64,000 nt of DNA, taken from positions 60,269,478-60,333,477 of the forward strand of contig CM061918.1 in NCBI GenBank assembly GCA_031002005.1, in the 5' to 3' direction. Below the pieces are notes generated by a model. That model saw only the letters and a program-made list of their open reading frames with translations, was not told where the DNA came from and ran no database searches. The position numbers and the translations under genes were made by a program. Shown here piece after piece: positions 1 through 10,046 of this stretch (its first letter is position 1; the number at the start of each line of letters is the position of its first letter). This stretch comes from Vandiemenella viatica (lineage: Eukaryota; Arthropoda; Insecta; Orthoptera; Morabidae).

Positions 1-360
1 CACTGATCAGCTGCGCATCTCCTCCAAGTACTCGGTGCTTACACAGTGTATCTCATAACAAGACTCGCCTCGTTGGGTGGGATCGATGAGAAACGGAATG
101 ACTGCGCTGAACCCCGAGTTGGATGTTTCCATCCTTTGCAACTTGGTCAGCATGGTAGGACTGGCTGTGGCGAACAATTCAAAACATCAAATTGTGACCC
201 AAATGTTATGATTAAATCTCAAATCCTTCAACAGCGCGAATGGAATGAGAAGATAACAATATTTTTGACGGATTGGAAGTACGAGAAGATTTGGCGGCCT
301 CCCAGGATTCCTTCGGAAGAGTAGGATTGAATGGGCCAGCACCGGGTTCACCATGTTTTA

Positions 361-436
361 TATTCTCATCATCATCACCGCCACCACCACCACCATCACC
401 ATCACCATCATCGTCATCGTTGACGTCGTCGTAATC

Positions 437-468
<32 letters not shown>

Positions 469-482
469 CATCATCATCATAA
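361..482. repeat. Trinucleotide microsatellites
   Basis: Adjoining runs of CAT/CAC, CGT and AAT repeats. The corresponding right-arm position (51277-51520) holds a much longer 15-bp minisatellite, so this locus changes length freely. Confidence 0.9.
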
Positions 483-739
483 CAATCATCATAAGTTGCT
501 TAACTCATTCCTCATTGTTGTGAACCAGCTGGATCTCCCATGACACTCTTGTGTTGTGACCCTTGCAGACTTCCAGCATTCCTGAGAAACTGCTGAAGTG
601 GTTAAGCGGTGATCTTTCCAACTTAATCCTTCCAGCTGCTCACTTCCTTCCTCTAGGTCTTCTGCCATTATCATTACCTTCCACGACCAATTTCGGCAAA
701 TTTTCATCGACTCTTCTCACATGTAGACTACTGATGTGA

Positions 740-1412
740 CGTTAGGGATCCATATGTCAAGGGATTGATCGACAATAGAGAAAGTGCTGAAAAGAGTCGC
801 TCGATTCATGACTGCTTGCCACAGCCCTTACGAAAGTGTCAAAGAATTGTTATGCAGATTGGGCTGGAACTTTTTTTTTCCTTATTGCGTTACGCCTCGT
901 CGACGGCCAAGGTCATTAGTGACAGGATGGGATTGGGGACAAGGAACGGGAAGAAATTCGGCCATGGCCTTTTTGAAGGATGCATCCCGACATTCGCCTG
1001 GAGTGATTTGGGGAAACCATGGAAAACCCAGATGTGGATGCCCGGACGTTGAATCGAACCCGCGTCCTCCCAAATGCGAGGCCAGACCGTTAACCGTTAA
1101 TCCACCACTCTCGTTGGGGACTAGACAGACAGACAGGCGACGTAAGTTTCGTTTGAATTTATTGGAAAACATCCAAACTATTCCTTTGATTTCCGAGTGC
1201 GATAAAATATTTCGTCCACGAGCCTACTTGGATCGCAATGACATGAAAGGTAACGTTAGAGAAATTGTGTGTTACACAGATGCTTATATAAATTCTTTGT
1301 TCCCTCGTGCTGTTCGGAATTGAAATGCACTGCGGTATTGTCTCTGGCACAGAGTTAGTTTTGGTGCAAAGCACTCTATGCCACGCTTAACTTTGTGTAG
1401 ATGTAGATATAC
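740..1412 (+). mobile_element. LINE 3' fragment (left arm), split by a SINE
   Basis: Plus-strand remnants of the C-terminal end of a non-LTR retrotransposon reverse transcriptase. Reading across the inserted SINE (887-1113) gives KVLKRVARFMTACHSP and RKFRLNLLENIQTIP, and then the typical end NSLFPRAVRN followed by a stop at about 1321 and a tail rich in TAGATGTAGATA. It is dead. The same fragment in the right arm (49270-51070) lacks the SINE but is split by a mariner element. Confidence 0.7.
887..1113 (-). mobile_element. tRNA-headed SINE, left arm only
   Basis: Head (CGAGAGTGGTGG..., B box AATCGAACCC in plus sense) on the minus strand and tail TTACGCCTCGTCGACG at the plus-strand start, after a run of T. 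It is absent from the corresponding place in the right arm (near 50915), so it is a recent insertion or haplotype variant inside a LINE fragment. Confidence 0.8.
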
Positions 1413-1639
1413 ATGCAGATATGTACAAAAAACTAAAGGATTCTCTGCATTACTCGGAAGATAGATTCATGCAGATGTTAAGTTCTTGTATAGTGAACGA
1501 ATTAATTCTCCTTTCTGTCCACGCCAAAACCACATCTCAAAGCCATCTTCATGTACAGAATTTGAAACAACACACTGCACACATAAGAGTCATCACAACC
1601 CAGGCAATGACATTAAATAGACGAAGAAAGGAAATGGTT

Positions 1640-1812
1640 CGAGCGTGGTGGTTGCGGTCTGGCCATTTTCATTTCGATTTCCATGATTTCTCTAAATCAC
1701 TACATGCGAATGCCGGGATAGCTCCTTGAATGGCCATGGACGAATTTCTTCCCGTTCCTTGACCCCAATCCTTTCCTTTCTCTAATGACCTTGGTTTTGA
1801 CTAGGCGTTAGG
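1640..1812 (+). mobile_element. Degenerate SINE of the common family
   Basis: GAGCGTGGTGG head at 1648, TTTCCATGATTTC middle and CCTTGACCCCAATCC toward the tail. The B box is lost. A matching copy lies at 48868-49062 in the right arm, so it predates the divergence of the arms. Confidence 0.65.
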
Positions 1813-2140
1813 TAATTATTAGGTGCAATCGGTGTCAAAAGTCATGACCACGTGAATCGATCTGCTTGGAATACGAACCTGACCTGTGTTTCACCCTATG
1901 CGTTCACTCTGTAAAATTTAAAAAAGATTATGCTGAGTTTGAAGAGAGTTAGAATGCATAAAGACAGAGATTTCGAGTGGACAGAAACTACGCACTAGAC
2001 AGTAAAGGGTAAAAGGCCATGACTGAAATACATACTGTACGTTAACAATCTTTGAAGTATTTCTATTGAGTCTGAAGTGGTTAATCCTTCATAGTTCTGT
2101 TTTCTTGTTTGTGATTTGTAATTATTTTTTTATACTTTTG

Positions 2141-2365
2141 GTTTTACGCCTCGTCGACCTCGAGGTCATTAGAGGCGGGATGGAATTGCGGTCAAGGAGC
2201 AGGAAGGAATTCGGCCATGGTCTTCTGAAGTAAGTATCCCGGCAATCTCCTGGAGTGATTTGGGGAAACCATGGAAAACCCAAATCTGGATGCCCGGACG
2301 GGGATTAGAACCGCCGTCCTCCCGAATGCGAGGCCAGAGCGTTAACTGCTCACCCACCACGCTCG
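2141..2365 (-). mobile_element. SINE of the common family
   Basis: Nearly full length on the minus strand: tail GTTTTACGCCTCGTCGACC at 2141, body CATGGAAAACCCAAATCTGG, and head ending CCACCACGCTCG at 2365. Shared with the right arm at 48319-48545. Confidence 0.85.
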
Positions 2366-2439
2366 TTTTTATAATCGCACTATAAATTTTTTGAAATATA
2401 TTTTTCATTTTCGTCAGCTATTTCCTATACACTCAACGC

Positions 2440-2985
2440 CCAAAAAGAAACGACATCTGATAAAAGCCAGCAGCAGATTCATTATCCTTCACTCCCAAAG
2501 AGTCGAAATGTCACTGATCATCATGATTTCATGACAACGCCCACATCTATAATCTTCAATCCACAAAACTTTGGGTGATGGAGGGCATTATTTACTAAAA
2601 CTAACTCTTAGCATTACAATCTTGAATAACACGAGGGAAGAAAGAATTCATAGAAGAATGAATACGGCAACTAATTTCTCTGAAATTATGTCCCTTTTCA
2701 TTGGGACCAAAATGCGTTGGTGGACAAAGTATTTCGTTGCATTTGTTAGTTGAACGACTTGTTCACACGTTTGCCAATAAATTAAAACAAAACCTACGTC
2801 GACTGTCTACCCTACAATACCAGCCTAATGTTGCGACGTTTTATAAGATCTGTGACAAGCAATCACGAATAGATCGGTTCTTCCCTGTACTGAGAAAGAA
2901 TCCTTTGCGGCAGGAATCCAAAATGGCACAATGTGGACGCACGAGAGTGTTGTACGCTATCCGCTTTTTATGAGCGTTACAAATC
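2440..2985 (-). mobile_element. LINE 3' fragment (left arm)
   Basis: The minus strand reads fragments TLVRPHCAILDSCRKG, NRSIRDCLSQIL and FFPRVIQDCNA, the C-terminal end of the same type of non-LTR retrotransposon seen at 740-1412, with frameshifts and stops. The right-arm counterpart is 47655-48175. Confidence 0.65.
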
Positions 2986-3044
2986 TTCAAAATTCCCCTA
3001 TGAATCGCAGCTTAGAATTAGATCTACGTAACTTGGAGAACGGA

Positions 3045-4400
3045 TTTAGATCTCCTTGATATACGTTGAAGGGTACACAGCATATATGCCTGTAGTATAG
3101 TCGTTTCTCAAAATACACCCTAGTTTTTTAGATATTCGCATGCAAATAAACAAAAAAATTCTAAATATAGTGTATGTAGTAAATAATTGCCCGTTATTAT
3201 CAAAAGGGCAGCGTGATCTATGCGATAGGGTGTTCGTTTCATAATTTTCTGACCCGAGTTCAAATCCCCGTTGAATAAAATATTTTTATTTATTTTATCT
3301 TCAAAAATTGTTAACCTTGACTTGTTCGTTTTATTAAAACTTCATTTACACACTTTTATTGCGCGAAATAAAATTTAAAACGAATCACAGATACACCAAT
3401 TATAATTTCGGCCCATATATCAACAATGGCTTCCTAATATGACTCGCCCATACCCAATGAAATTAAGTCAGGAGGTGAATCTGCTAGTAAACTGGAATCT
3501 AACACAATAATTTTGCAATGTTTATAAGCATTTGTCACTTGTTCTTCCATTTCCTTGTTGAGCTCCATTTTTCGTCACGGATAGGTCTACTATTTTATTT
3601 TCAACCATTTACACGCGACCGTTCTTTAAAATACCTATTGATGAGATATAAGTAAATAAACGACGAAGATGAAATAAATAACATGTTAGTCACTATTTCA
3701 ATTGAAAACGAACCAAAACAAGTTATTAACAAAAAGTGAAAAAAATTATGTAAGAATGGAGACTTTCCTGACGTACGATTTCAATGAAGTTTTCAAGGGT
3801 GTGAGCCGATTTGTGTTGTGAAAAGATAATCTGTTGGTAGACCAGTGAAATCATTACGAAAAAAAGAATTTCAGGGATAAAAATGACGTGACATTGTAGG
3901 TTATATAATTGGTTTTAAATATTACTTCACTCAATAAAAGTACGATAATGAAGTTTTAACAAAATAAAAAAGTCAAGCTTGACAATTTCTGAAGATAAAA
4001 ATAAATAAAAATGTTTCATTCTGTGGTCATTTGAACATAGGGTCAGAAAATTATGAAGCTAACACCCTACCACATTAACAACGCTTCCATTAAAAAAAAA
4101 ATAAAAAAAAAATGAGGCAATAATTTTCTATATAGCAGACATTTAGAATTTTTTGTTTATTTGCATTTTTATCTCAAAAACTAGGGCACATTTTGAGAAA
4201 CGACTATAGGGGAGACCGGGTCTAGTTGATACAGGGTTAAGTTGATACAGGACAAATAACTTGCTAATGCGCAGACGCAGACAAGTGTGACTAGCTTGTC
4301 TGTACAACAGAATGATACTCAGTAAGCCTACCACAGACATATATGCTATGTACCCTTCAACATATATGAAGGAGATCGAAATCCGTTCATAACAAGTCTG
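3045..4400. mobile_element. Long foldback element with tRNA-like segments in its arms
   Basis: Two inverted arms, about 3045-3380 and 3930-4400, pair with each other; for example CGTTTCTCAAAATACACCCT at 3102 matches the reverse of TTTTGAGAAACGACT near 4192. Each arm holds a tRNA-like stretch with TTCATAATTTTCTGAC followed by a B-box-like GAGTTCAAATCC or a decayed form (3230-3275 plus; 4030-4085 minus). The middle is AT-rich and non-coding. The left copy carries an extra piece (about 4210-4330, GGGGAGACCGGGTCTAG onward) missing in the right arm. Confidence 0.7.
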
Positions 4401-4429
4401 ATGGTTCCTAAGTAAGACCAAAGTCAAGT

Positions 4430-4640
4430 GCTACCCGCCAATGTGGTTCTTTACGCTGAGGCGCTGCACAGTGGATCTGGGAGGTGAAACCGGCCGGTTA
4501 CGACCCCAGATTTCCGAGTACCGGTTGTCCTGACTGCGGGCTCATGAGGTTTTCAGCAGCCATCAAGGCGAATGCCGCGACGGTCAACAATCTCCGCGTC
4601 ACGAGCTACACATTTCACAAACAAAAAATACAATAATCAA
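4430..4640 (-). repeat. Interspersed repeat family X (left arm)
   Basis: GC-richer block. In reverse sense it carries TTTGTTTGTGAAATGT followed by GTGACGCGGAGA, the same opening as the blocks at 46145 and 53196. No coding capacity; family unknown. Around it, 4640-5000 is arm-conserved sequence with no recognisable gene. Confidence 0.5.
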
Positions 4641-4999
4641 ACGCTGAAAACATACTTACAAGTTTCACAGACAGATGGCAACAGTTCACCTCCCCAGTTA
4701 GTATTTAGTACGACCCAGAAGTAGGTATAAAATGCTAGGCATCAGCTAGGGCAAGCAGCGGTAAAACCATAGATCCAATTTGCTAATGATGTAAATACAT
4801 GGAGGGCAGCTGACACTAAAACTTTGAAAAAAAAAGTGGTGAAGAAGAGGACCGAAGTTATGTTACTGGTGCTGTTTCATGTTGCTTTATACCGTTACTC
4901 CGACATACTTCAGGTAATCAATGTTGTCAGTAACCCAACTCTTTAGTTTGTACTCCTGAACAAGAGGATTATTTGGGTCGCAGACTTCCGCGGTCGTTG

Positions 5000-5203
5000 T
5001 CCTGGTTGAACCGCGTCAATTTACCTTACATTTCGGCCATTATTTTGCGGCCTTTTTCAGAGGACTGTCAAGGATCACTGTTGGAGCTATATACAGGCGG
5101 CAGCGATCCCAGCCTTGACAGTCCTCTGAAGAAGGCCGCAAAATGATGGCCGAAACGTTAGGTTTTCATAAATTGACGCGGTTCAACCCGGAAAACCAAG
5201 GTA
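5000..5203. mobile_element. Short palindromic foldback element
   Basis: About 75-bp inverted arms: GAACCGCGTCAATTTACC and CGGCCATTATTTTGCGGCC on one side, GGCCGCAAAATGATGGCCG and AATTGACGCGGTTCAACC on the other, around a short spacer. No coding. Right-arm copy at 45577-45771. Confidence 0.75.
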
Positions 5204-5218
5204 ACAAGAGGATTATTT

Positions 5219-5414
5219 ATCAGTAGCAGATCTAGGAATTTTTCGAACGGGAATAAAAACTGTGAGATTGCCTACGTGACACCGCCCCTATCCTAGAGTA
5301 GTAGTAGTAGAGGGGGAAAAAAGAAAAAAAAGATTTTTTCCGCCACCCTCAAGTTGACGCCCGGAGCTAACGCCTCGGTTTTCTCCCATCACCCTCCCCC
5401 CTAGATCCGGCACT
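5219..5414. mobile_element. hAT-like MITE
   Basis: Ends read CAGTAGCAGATCTAGG and CCTAGATCCGGCACT, an imperfect inverted pair resembling the hAT-type MITE at 55147-55373. Interior non-coding and C/T-rich. The right-arm copy at 45355-45549 is at the same place. Confidence 0.5.
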
Positions 5415-5612
5415 ATTTTTTTATTTTTTTCCATTGCCCTGCACTTTTTTGCAATTCAGTATAAGTGGTCGTTAATTGCATCATGCGTAAATATCATCCC
5501 GATCGCGTTAAATTTCTAAGCAATCAACCAAATTCGTTACTTCTGTATAGATGACTGCATCAACCTCTGCGAGATCCTTTATTTTTACGCACTGTGTGGT
5601 GTTGTTGTGCAG

Positions 5613-5814
5613 CTACATGGGCGACGTGACCACCCCTGAGGAGCGGACGCTGCGTATAGGGGTGGTGAACGTGTGCCTGATGCTGGGGGTGCCCGTGGGC
5701 ATGGCGCTCAGTGGGGTGCTGCTCAGGGCCATCGGCTTCTACGGCGTCTTCCTCACCTCCTCCTGCATCTACACCGCCAGCATCGCCTACGGCATCTTCT
5801 TCATACACGACAAG
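5613..5814 (+). CDS. SLC46 / folate-transporter-like MFS protein, internal exon A (left copy)
   Basis: Internal exon of 202 bp coding for 67 complete residues. It starts after a pyrimidine-rich acceptor ending in GTGCAG (AG at 5611-5612) and ends at a GTGAGC donor at 5815. The first base completes a split codon (upstream intron phase 2) and the exon ends on a codon boundary. The peptide begins YMGDVTTPEERTLRIG, a cytoplasmic loop typical of SLC46-type major facilitators, and carries two membrane segments, about residues 16-38 and 41-64. Members of this family are 12-helix plasma or lysosomal membrane carriers for folates and related solutes; the substrate here cannot be deduced. The family call is from residue pattern only, and the exact subfamily is uncertain. 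The next exon is at 8299, after a 2484-bp intron. Its reverse-complement twin is 44969-45170, with the same length and frame. Confidence 0.75.
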
Positions 5815-5854
5815 GTGAGCCACTCTCAGTCACACCACCAACCACAAACTGCAT

Positions 5855-5972
5855 GGCTTCTACGGCGTCTTCCTCACCTCCTCCTGCATCTACACCGCCA
5901 GCATCGCCTACGGCATCTTCTTCATACACGACAAGGTGAGCCACTCTCAGTCACACCACCAACCACAAACTT
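5855..5972 (+). pseudogene. Tandem partial duplicate of exon A with its donor
   Basis: Bases 5734-5854 (the last 81 bases of exon A, the GTGAGC donor and 40 bases of intron) are repeated directly at 5855-5972 with a 121-bp period. The duplicate lacks an acceptor. Reading from exon A through the first donor into the duplicate shifts frame, because 121 is not a multiple of three. The second donor (5936) could in principle be used, but the resulting protein would be out of frame. The right arm has no such duplication, so this is a left-arm-specific event or an assembly error. Confidence 0.85.
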
Positions 5973-5985
5973 CAGTATATATATA

Positions 5986-6475
5986 CAGGGTGTCCAGAAA
6001 AGGACTCCCTGATTTCAAAATTAAATATCTCGAAAACAAAGATCGATAGAGGAATGCAGTAAACGGTATGTTTATTGTGACAGCTGTAAGAAGTGTATAC
6101 AGCAGTGTGAAATAATAGTTACAAAAGCTGCTAACAGATGGCGCTGTACGCTCATATCAGCATACATAAGTGAAATAATCGTATGAAAACAATCTTTGCA
6201 AACAATCACATCACAATGTTTTCAAAATGTTCACCATTGGCACGTTTCAATGGTGGAACTGATCGCCCTGAGCTTCAGATCACTATTTAGGCATTACGTA
6301 TGGCGATTACAGCGCCATCTGTTAGCAGATTTTGTAACTATTACAGTATTTCACACTGCTGTATACACTTCTTACAGCTGTCACAATAAACATTCCGTTT
6401 ACTGCATTCCTCTATCGATCTTTGTTTTCGAGATATTTAATTTTGAAATCAGGGAGTCCTTTTCTGGACACCCTG
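5986..6475. mobile_element. TA-flanked MITE with about 185-bp inverted ends
   Basis: Begins CAGGGTGTCCAGAAAAGG and ends CCTTTTCTGGACACCCTG, flanked on both sides by TA. This fits a Tc1/mariner-mobilised MITE. The inverted ends run inward past AGATGGCGCT (6136-6145) and its reverse complement (6311-6320). The middle about 110 bases are unique. The right-arm copy is 44436-44920. Confidence 0.9.
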
Positions 6476-6477
6476 TA

Positions 6478-6640
6478 CATCGTTCCATGTTTCCTCCTTC
6501 TTTTGATCCCAATCCGTTCCGGATGTCAGCAATCATCTTCCCTATCTGGTCTGTGTTCGTTGACGCTCGGAATAACTCAGTACTTGTCTTGTAAGTCCAG
6601 GTTTTCAGATTTTTTATACAGGAAGTAGAGGAGGTAGCTT
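6478..6640 (-). mobile_element. RTE-like LINE C-terminal remnant (left arm)
   Basis: Reverse-strand match to the end of the LINE piece at 44280-44433 in the right arm (ELFRASMNRDQIRKM-type residues). In the left arm it stops at about 6625, where the right arm continues for about 1.55 kb of LINE sequence. Confidence 0.6.
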
Positions 6641-6654
6641 TCGATAAAGCTCTC

Positions 6655-6748
6655 CAGCCATCCTGATCTGGGTTTTCCGTGGTTTTCCTAGATCATTCCA
6701 CGCGAATGCTGGGATGGTTCCTCACAATAGCCCATGGGCGCCTCCTAC
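6655..6748 (+). mobile_element. SINE fragment
   Basis: Middle part of the common SINE: GGGTTTTCCGTGGTTTTCC, GCGAATGCTGGGATGG and CCCATGGGCGCC. The head is lost. Counterpart at 42625-42720. Confidence 0.6.
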
Positions 6749-7744
6749 CATATCCCGTATATCCCTTCCAAACTATTACCCTCTCGGATAGGTGCAATGC
6801 ACCCTCTGTCACACACTTTTAGTGAATCGCAGAGTAATAGTAATATTAATAGTAAGAGTAATGGCATTATAATGACATCAGTTCTACCCCGAAAGCTCAA
6901 TATGATTGCAGCCAAATTGACATGTGGAATATGTGACAGATTATCTGTATGAGATTGTTCCAGCACTGTCTAAGAGAACAGTGAGTGATGTTAGTTCCAA
7001 GTTGGTTGTCTGACCACCGACATTCATAGCAAGCAGTGTTGAGCAAAATGGATTAGGAAATTCCACACGTCGTGTAACGAAACGAATGCGCAACAGCTGG
7101 CGGAGAAGAGCAACACATCACGTCGCTTTGTCGAGGTAATCACAAAACGTTCTTTTTTCTCTCAACCTCATTACGCAAGCTTGACACAGCACCTTCTATG
7201 GAGTTTTCCCAAACAGCTATAGACGCAAAGCCTCGCTATGCGATAGCGGTGACTTCTTCTTCTATGAGTGTCATGGGGAGACGTTATCCCTCAATCTCAG
7301 GGAGATGAATTGGGGTGCTTTACCCTTGCCTTCCCCAGTGTGAGAGTGTTTGTTGTTTGTGTTTTGGATCCAAAATAAAAGAAAGGAGAGGCCAACTCTT
7401 TCGAAAGACACCACCGCCGTGCTTAACGGCCCCATACGACGGACGAATCTCCATCAACAATGCCGTATGCTCTCGCTTCATACGCACTGCGGTGGTTTTG
7501 CGTAAATCTCGTGAGATTTGGTGAGATATAGTGCGAACCCATCTTCACTACCGTGAGATCGCCATGTGATTTTGGAGACCTTCATTTTTAACTCTACTGT
7601 TGTTTGAAAAGAGCCAATCTAAAATAAAAAATTGTCGTGAGTCTTCCGTCAACCCTCCTTCCCCAATCACTTTTTAGTTGGATTTGGTGAGATTTTGCAG
7701 GACACCCTCCCCTCTATTTGAGCTCACGTAATTAATGGACATCC

Positions 7745-7905
7745 CTTTGAGAGTTAACCCAGGATTTTGGCGCACAGTCTGCTGATTATCAATTGTGTAT
7801 CACCACCTCTCCTAAACTGCCGGGCAAGTTCTGATGATAAAAATTTCTTCCACCATCAGTGCTCTAACTAGCTAATCCCGCGTCGGCGCTGTACACCAGC
7901 CACCT
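7745..7905 (-). repeat. SINE-like repeat, second type
   Basis: On the minus strand it shares, with the block at 14033-14190, the order: GATGGTGG, AATTTTTATCATCAG, AGGTGGTGATACACAATT, GACTGTGCGCCAAA. Two dispersed copies per arm suggest a SINE family; the tRNA head is not clear. Confidence 0.5.
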
Positions 7906-8298
7906 GATCAAACAGGACAGACTGCATTGTTCTATATTTAATAATCTGGACAATAATCGCGCTGATAAGCAACTTCTCGCCTGTTTCATCCACCAAATTC
8001 ATTTCTACTCTGCTCACGTAGATCAGTGTTCAACATTCATAAACCTGCCACACTGGGGAATGCAAAGGGAGTTCACTTGACCGAGAAATTGACGTGGAGG
8101 GGTAAACATATTCCATGGTAACCGCCTACACTCGGACACGGGTTTTGCACCCAAAGAAGAAGAAGATGACATACCTAGCGGAAGAGCAACCTGAGACACA
8201 ACCACTCTATCTGGTGAGAGATCCCAGGCTTAGAGATGTCTTGTCGCAGGTCACAGTAGTTTAGAATGTACCAGATGGCGTTTTCTGTTGTCCCACAG

Positions 8299-8540
8299 CC
8301 CCGGGAGAGGGACGTGGCAGCTCCTGCTGTCGAGAAGCCCCCCCGCGGGCACTGTGGCGGTGACCAAGAAGCCGCCAGTGCCCTCGCCGAAGAGCTGCCT
8401 GGCGGGGCTGCGGGACCTGCTGGACGTGCGGCACGTCGCGCAGACCTTCCGCGTCGCCTTCCGCCACGGCAACAAGGACCGTCGCCGCAGGGTCGCCATG
8501 CTCATGCTCTGCTGCTGCGTCATCATCGGGCCCATGCACG
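8299..8540 (+). pseudogene. SLC46-like transporter, internal exon B (left copy, frameshifted)
   Basis: Exon of 242 bp between an acceptor ending in CCCACAG (AG at 8297-8298) and a GTCAGT donor at 8541. It starts in phase 0, matching the end of exon A. The right-arm copy has 241 bp; the difference is one extra C in a run of seven C at 8338-8344, where the right arm reads CCTCCC. As written, the frame is lost after about 13 residues. The intended peptide continues with a basic cytoplasmic stretch (LLDVRHVAQTFRVAF, then several arginines) and the start of a membrane segment ending GPMHG, which fits the central loop and helix 7 of SLC46-type carriers. Either this copy is a pseudogene or null allele, or the extra C is a homopolymer sequencing error. 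Confidence 0.75.
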
Positions 8541-8599
8541 GTCAGTACTACAAATTACGGCACACATATTTCACGGTTATTTTTACCCGCTCTCCCTTC

Positions 8600-9660
8600 C
8601 CTCCCCTTGTTGTGACGTCACACATCTTAAGTAGCAGCAAGAGAACTGGGTTACAAGCTCTTTGACCCAGTCGTGAAAATATTCCACTCTTCAAAGTGAC
8701 GTCACACTATTATGTTCTCTGAATCTCCAATCAGGCGAAGAGGAAGCGTTCAAAGACGGCGAGAGATTCAGACGGACCAATGAGTTCTTAAGGACTTTAT
8801 AGGTCTCTTATCGACTCGCCCACAATCCTCCACTGGTCTCACTTTGTGAGTTCTTAAGGACTTTAGAGGTCTCTTATCGACTCGCCCACAATCCTCCACT
8901 AGTCTCACTTTGTGGATTCCCTCTTGTTGAGACGTCACACATTTTTAGTAGGAGTAGAGAACTGGTTCTTAAGCTCTTTGACCCAGCCGTCAAAATATTC
9001 CACTCGTCAAAGTGACGTCACAGTATTATGTTCTTTGAATGGCCAATCGCCAACTAGGAAGCATTCAAACACTGCGAGAGATTCAACGGACCAATGAGTT
9101 CTTAATGACGTTAGAGGTCTCTCACTGACTCGCCCACAATCCTCCACCTGTCTCACTTTGTGTATTCCCCTTTGTTGAGACGTCACACATTCTTAGTAGG
9201 AGTAGAAGAACTGGTTATCAAGCTCTTTGACTCCGCCGTGAAAATATTCCAATCGTCAAAATGACGTAACAGTTTTATGTTCTTTGAATGGCCAAATCAG
9301 CCAATAGGAAGACGGCGAGAGATTCAGACGGACCAATGAGGGATTAAAAACAATCGTGGCCTCTCTTTGGCTCGCCCCTCTACCACCCACAAACCTCAAC
9401 CGACCTCACATTGTGGATTCCCTCTTGTTGTGACATAACATATTTTAAGTGGGAGTAGAGAACTGGCTACCAAGCTCTTTGACCCAGCCGTCAAAATATT
9501 CCACTCGCCAAAGTGACATCACAGTTTTATGTTCTTTAAATGGCAAAATCGACAGCTAGGAAGCACTCAAAGGTGGTGAGCGATTCAAATGACCAATGAG
9601 TGTTTAAGGACGTTAAAGGTCTGTCATCGGCTTGCTTCTCCACCACCCATACTCCTCCAC
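8600..9660. repeat. Intronic tandem array, about 250-bp unit, with CRE and CCAAT motifs
   Basis: About four units starting near 8610, 8927, 9172 and 9426. Each carries GAGAACTGG, CAAGCTCTTTGACCCAGC, AAATATTCCACTCGTCAAAG, a TGACGTCA or decayed form, CCAATCAG or CCAATAGGAAG, GAGATTCAGACGGACCAATG and CTCACTTTGTGGATTCC. Exact TGACGTCA occurs at 8613-8620, 8697-8704 and 9013-9020. It lies just downstream of exon B. The right arm (40160-40765) has only about 2.5 units. Confidence 0.85.
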
Positions 9661-9663
9661 CGG

Positions 9664-9835
9664 CCTCTGACGACCTTGACCTCTCATTGGTCTATTTGAA
9701 TCACCTGCCGTCTTTGAGCTCTTCCTATTGGCTGATCTGAATCCTCCTCTACGCCAGAAACCTGAAACTGTGATTTCATTTTACGAGTGGAATATCTTTA
9801 CGGTTGGGTCAAAGAACTTAAGAGCCAGTTCTCTC
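9664..9835. repeat. Inverted partial unit of the intronic array
   Basis: Reads CTTCCTATTGGCTGAT and AGTGGAATATCTTTACGG, the reverse complement of parts of the tandem unit, so the array ends in an opposite-facing copy. The segment 9836-10046 after it holds nothing recognisable. Confidence 0.7.
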
Positions 9836-10046
9836 ATGATGCTCTTAGTATCATGCAAATTTAAATTTAGAACATCATTAAAACATCACTTCAAACGTGA
9901 ACTAACGAAGTTTATAACACCTTCCTTGTCATGCCAAGAAACACGTTTGCTTGTGACTTATAATAGTGGGAAATCGTTTCCTGACTGTTGGCCCACATTT
10001 CAGCTTTTCGCTGTTAATGGACTACAATGGAAAGAATTGATGCTAA

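Larger units (their letters stand above)
5815..8298 (+). other. Intron between exons A and B, left copy
   Basis: Holds the 121-bp duplicate, a TA-flanked MITE (5986-6475), a LINE C-terminal remnant (6478-6640), a SINE fragment (6655-6748) and a SINE-like repeat (7745-7905). The stretch 6750-7745 is present in both arms and shows no gene; its short frames are not conserved in any convincing way. Confidence 0.6.

Noticed and set aside
5560..5823. Minus-strand frame over exon A
   Set aside because: It is the opposite strand of the recognised exon; splice sites and membrane helices support only the plus strand here.
8251..8539. Minus-strand frames over the GC-rich exon
   Set aside because: They are shadows of the plus-strand transporter exon, caused by high GC.
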